NCBI RefSeq assembly: GCF_011044995.1
Contig: NZ_JAAKZW010000078.1
Location: forward strand, 1-32,321
DNA: 32,321 nt
Source: Streptomyces mesophilus
Lineage (GTDB): Bacteria; Actinomycetota; Actinomycetes; Streptomycetales; Streptomycetaceae
Direction of reading: 5' to 3'
Under the pieces are notes generated by a model. It saw nothing but the letters and a program-made list of their open reading frames with translations, ran no database searches and was not told the origin of the DNA. Every line of letters begins with the position of its first letter. The stretch's first letter is position 1. Of this stretch, positions 30,196-32,321 are shown one piece after another. Both the position numbers and the translations under genes were made by a program.

Positions 30196-30471
30196 CAGAG
30201 CGCACCGGTCCCCCACAGAACCCCCACCGGACCTGCGGTTACTTCCGAGTCGCCCGGAGGGTCGACTACTGTGCGAACTGCAACGCCTTGTCGTGTGACG
30301 CAGCGAACATCTGGCCCGGACCCCCTATCGGAGAGTCCATACCGGTGGGTAACGTCCGGGCAGTCCAGTCGTGCTCCCGTGCCCCACGCACCCGAGCACC
30401 TGCCCGATCTTGGACCGCACCGTCGCAGCACACAACGTCGTGGCGCCGGCGCCCTATGAGGAGCAGCAGTC
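30196..30471 (+). promoter_or_regulatory. Intergenic region and likely promoter of the acyl-CoA ligase gene
   Basis: The gap upstream of the fadD gene (30124-30471) contains a repeat and a candidate promoter, TTCCGA (30243-30248)-18 bp-TACTGT (30267-30272). That promoter would give an unusually long 5' untranslated leader of about 190 nt. GGGCAG (30357-30362) could pair with CTGCCC (30401-30406), but I recognise no known riboswitch. A small Arg/Pro-rich frame at 30271-30459 is not convincing as a gene. Confidence 0.35.
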
Positions 30472-32268
30472 TTGCGCGAGTTCAGCCTTCCGGCCCTTTA
30501 CGAGGTCCCTGCGGACGGCAATCTGACCGACATCGTCCACCGCAACGCCACCCAGCACCCGGATGTCGCGGTCATCGGACGCAAGGTGAACGGCACTTGG
30601 CAGGACGTCACCGCCAGAGACTTCCTCGCCGAGGTACGCACCGCCGCCAAGGGCCTGATCGCCGCGGGCGTGCAGCCCGGCGACCGCGTCGGCCTGATGT
30701 CCCGTACGCGCTACGAGTGGACGCTGATCGACTTCGCGATCTGGAGCGCGGGCGCCGTCACGGTCCCGGTGTACGAGACCAGCTCGCCCGAGCAGATCCA
30801 GTGGATCCTCGGCGACTCGGGCGCGGTCGGCTGCGTCGTGGAGCTCGACGCCCACGCGGAGGCCGTCGCGTCGGTGCACGACCGGCTGCCCGCCCTGAAG
30901 AACGTCTGGCAGATCGAGGGCGGCGGCGGCCTTGATGAGCTGCGCGCGTCCGGCGCCTCGGTGAGCGACGAGACCGTCGACGAGCGTGCGGCCGTCGCGA
31001 AGGCCGACGACCCGGCCACGATCGTCTACACCTCGGGCACCACCGGCCGCCCCAAGGGCTGTGTGCTGACCCACCGCAGCTTCTTCGCGGAGTGCGGCAA
31101 CGTGGTGGAGCGGCTGCGCCCCCTGTTCCGTACGGGCGAGTGCTCGGTGCTGCTCTTCCTGCCGCTCGCGCATGTCTTCGGGCGCCTGGTGCAGGTCGCG
31201 CCGATGATGGCGCCCATCAAGCTCGGCCATGTGCCGGACATCAAGAACCTCACCGATGAACTCGCCTCGTTCCGCCCGACGTTGATCCTCGGCGTCCCGC
31301 GCGTCTTCGAGAAGGTCTACAACTCGGCGCGCGCCAAGGCGCAGGCGGACGGCAAGGGCAAGATCTTCGACAAGGCCGCGGACACGGCGATCGCGTACAG
31401 CCGCGCCCTGGACACCCCGTCGGGCCCGTCGTTCGGTCTGAAGCTCAAGTACAAGACGTTCGACAAGCTCGTCTACAGCAAGCTGCGTGCGGTGCTCGGC
31501 GGTCGCGGCGAGTACGCGATCTCGGGTGGGGCGCCTTTGGGTGAGCGCCTCGGCCACTTCTTCCGCGGCATCGGCTTCACCGTGCTCGAGGGTTACGGAC
31601 TCACGGAGTCCTGCGCGGCCACAGCCTTCAACCCGTGGGACCGGCAGAAGATCGGCACGGTCGGCCAGCCGCTGCCCGGCTCGGTGATCCGTATCGCCGA
31701 CGACGGTGAAGTGCTGCTGCACGGCGAGCACCTGTTCGCGGGCTACTGGAACAACGAGGGTGCTACCGCCGAGGCGCTGGCCGACGGCTGGTTCCACACC
31801 GGTGACATCGGCACGCTCGACGAGGACGGCTATCTCGCGATCACCGGCCGCAAGAAGGAGATCATCGTCACGGCCGGCGGCAAGAACGTGGCGCCCGCGG
31901 TGATCGAGGACCGCATCCGTGCGCACGCGCTCGTCGCGGAGTGCATGGTGGTCGGCGACGGCCGCCCGTTCGTGGGCGCCCTGGTCACCCTCGACGAGGA
32001 GTTCCTGGGCCGCTGGGCCGACGAGAACGGCAAGACCTCGGCCTCCGTCGCGGTGCTGCGCGAGGACCCCGAGCTGCTCGCGACGATCCAGCGCGCGGTG
32101 GACGACGGCAACGCGGCGGTCTCCAAGGCGGAGTCGGTCCGCAAGTTCCGCATCCTCGGCTCCCAGTTCACGGAGGAGTCGGGCCATCTGACGCCTTCGC
32201 TGAAGCTCAAGCGGAATGTCGTGGCGAAGGACTTCGCGGACGAGATCGAGGCGATCTACCGGGGCTAG
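30472..32268 (+). CDS. Long-chain acyl-CoA synthetase (FadD15-like)
   Basis: ATP-dependent activation of fatty acids to acyl-CoA through an acyl-adenylate. The 598 residues match FadD15-type ligases (M. tuberculosis Rv2187, about 600). The AMP-binding P-loop IVYTSGTTGRPKGCVLTHRSF is at about 184. Then come FLPLAHVFGRLVQV (A4-like), LGVPRVFEKVYN, VLEGYGLTESCA (A5), GWFHTGDIG (A7), LAITGRKKEIIVTAGGKNVAP (A8/linker) and LTPSLKLKRNVV with the catalytic Lys near the C-terminus. TTG 30472 is used because GAGGAG lies about 8 nt upstream. It is the last gene before a terminal repeat. Confidence 0.94.
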   Translation: MREFSLPALYEVPADGNLTDIVHRNATQHPDVAVIGRKVNGTWQDVTARDFLAEVRTAAKGLIAAGVQPGDRVGLMSRTRYEWTLIDFAIWSAGAVTVPVYETSSPEQIQWILGDSGAVGCVVELDAHAEAVASVHDRLPALKNVWQIEGGGGLDELRASGASVSDETVDERAAVAKADDPATIVYTSGTTGRPKGCVLTHRSFFAECGNVVERLRPLFRTGECSVLLFLPLAHVFGRLVQVAPMMAPIKLGHVPDIKNLTDELASFRPTLILGVPRVFEKVYNSARAKAQADGKGKIFDKAADTAIAYSRALDTPSGPSFGLKLKYKTFDKLVYSKLRAVLGGRGEYAISGGAPLGERLGHFFRGIGFTVLEGYGLTESCAATAFNPWDRQKIGTVGQPLPGSVIRIADDGEVLLHGEHLFAGYWNNEGATAEALADGWFHTGDIGTLDEDGYLAITGRKKEIIVTAGGKNVAPAVIEDRIRAHALVAECMVVGDGRPFVGALVTLDEEFLGRWADENGKTSASVAVLREDPELLATIQRAVDDGNAAVSKAESVRKFRILGSQFTEESGHLTPSLKLKRNVVAKDFADEIEAIYRG

Positions 32269-32274
32269 CATCCA

Positions 32275-32321
32275 GCCCCTGCGGCGTTTGAGCAGATCCG
32301 AACGAAGTTCGGATGAGGGGG
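32275..32321 (+). repeat. Intergenic repeat and hairpin after the fadD gene
   Basis: CAGCCCCTGCGGCGTTTGAG (32275-32294) resembles the CAGCCCGTCCGGCGTTTGAG-type element frequent downstream of genes in Streptomyces. It is followed by ATCCGAAC (32296-32303)-gaa-GTTCGGAT (32307-32314), a perfect 8-bp stem. The hairpin starts 27 bases after the stop and may terminate transcription. The window ends here. Confidence 0.55.

Noticed and set aside
30271..30459. 62-codon upstream ORF before the fadD gene
   Set aside because: It is Arg/Pro/Ser-rich with no Shine-Dalgarno and begins inside the putative -10; coding is not supported.
1..32321. Mobile element, phage, CRISPR or biosynthetic gene cluster
   Set aside because: No integrase, transposase, regular repeats with spacers, or PKS/NRPS genes were seen; the gene content is core metabolism and regulation.

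Overview
The window is a high-GC stretch of Streptomyces-type chromosome. The GC-rich third codon positions, frequent GTG/TTG starts, four-PASTA kinase, trp leader, ROK glucokinase and mycobacterial-like gene order all point to an actinomycete. From memory, the order resembles the Streptomyces coelicolor region from about SCO2102 to SCO2131 (metF, thiE, thiOSG, PASTA kinase, DAHP synthase, anthranilate synthase, pfkA, glkA, fadD). It looks like conserved core chromosome. I see no transposase, phage gene, CRISPR array, tRNA or rRNA. The first ~49 bases carry a sequencing-library adapter remnant, so the left edge is probably a contig end and is unreliable.

Left part (281-9722): a DUF4126 membrane protein, a phytoene-desaturase-like FAD oxidoreductase and a membrane protein with a long Tyr/Gln/Gly-rich tail. 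Then come metF (one-carbon/methionine), thiE, an Rv2175c-type DNA-binding protein and a ferredoxin-reductase-like flavoprotein with an operator-like dyad in its promoter. A small beta-rich protein diverges from the thiOSG operon, which sits behind a TPP riboswitch. thiE, thiO, thiS and thiG together supply thiazole synthesis and thiamine phosphate assembly.

Middle part (9823-20857): a PASTA Ser/Thr kinase, endonuclease IV, and a His-rich DUF4396 membrane protein behind a copper-sensor-like (CsoR) operator. Next are a cytosolic sulfite-oxidase-like molybdoenzyme, bacterioferritin (bfr) facing its ferredoxin bfd (with an iron box), and class II DAHP synthase. Divergent from DAHP synthase is a complete trp attenuator (leader peptide with three Trp codons) in front of a fused anthranilate synthase TrpE-TrpG. 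Both ends of the chorismate-to-tryptophan supply route are therefore driven from one intergenic region. A D-2-hydroxyacid dehydrogenase and a group III phosphofructokinase with a Crp-type site follow.

Right part (20858-32321): a NarL-type response regulator with its MacS-like sensor kinase, a PlsC acyltransferase, an alpha/beta hydrolase with an overlapping membrane protein, and an endonuclease/exonuclease/phosphatase-family protein. Then come glucokinase glkA with a small DUF5304-like upstream gene, an ArsA-like ATPase with a lysine-free P-loop, an SRPBCC protein, a metallophosphoesterase and a FadD15-like acyl-CoA ligase.

The gene set parallels the Mycobacterium tuberculosis Rv2172c-Rv2187 block (metF-like, Rv2175c, pknL, aroG, plsC, ArsA-like, SRPBCC, fadD15), so much of the window is an old actinobacterial neighbourhood. 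A recurrent theme is start codons placed 6-7 nt after a -10-like hexamer, suggesting many leaderless transcripts. I do not see a self-evident new system. The best leads are the CsoR-site/DUF4396 pair, the PPi-type PFK signature, the ArsA-SRPBCC-FadD module, and the kinase/Rv2175c linkage.
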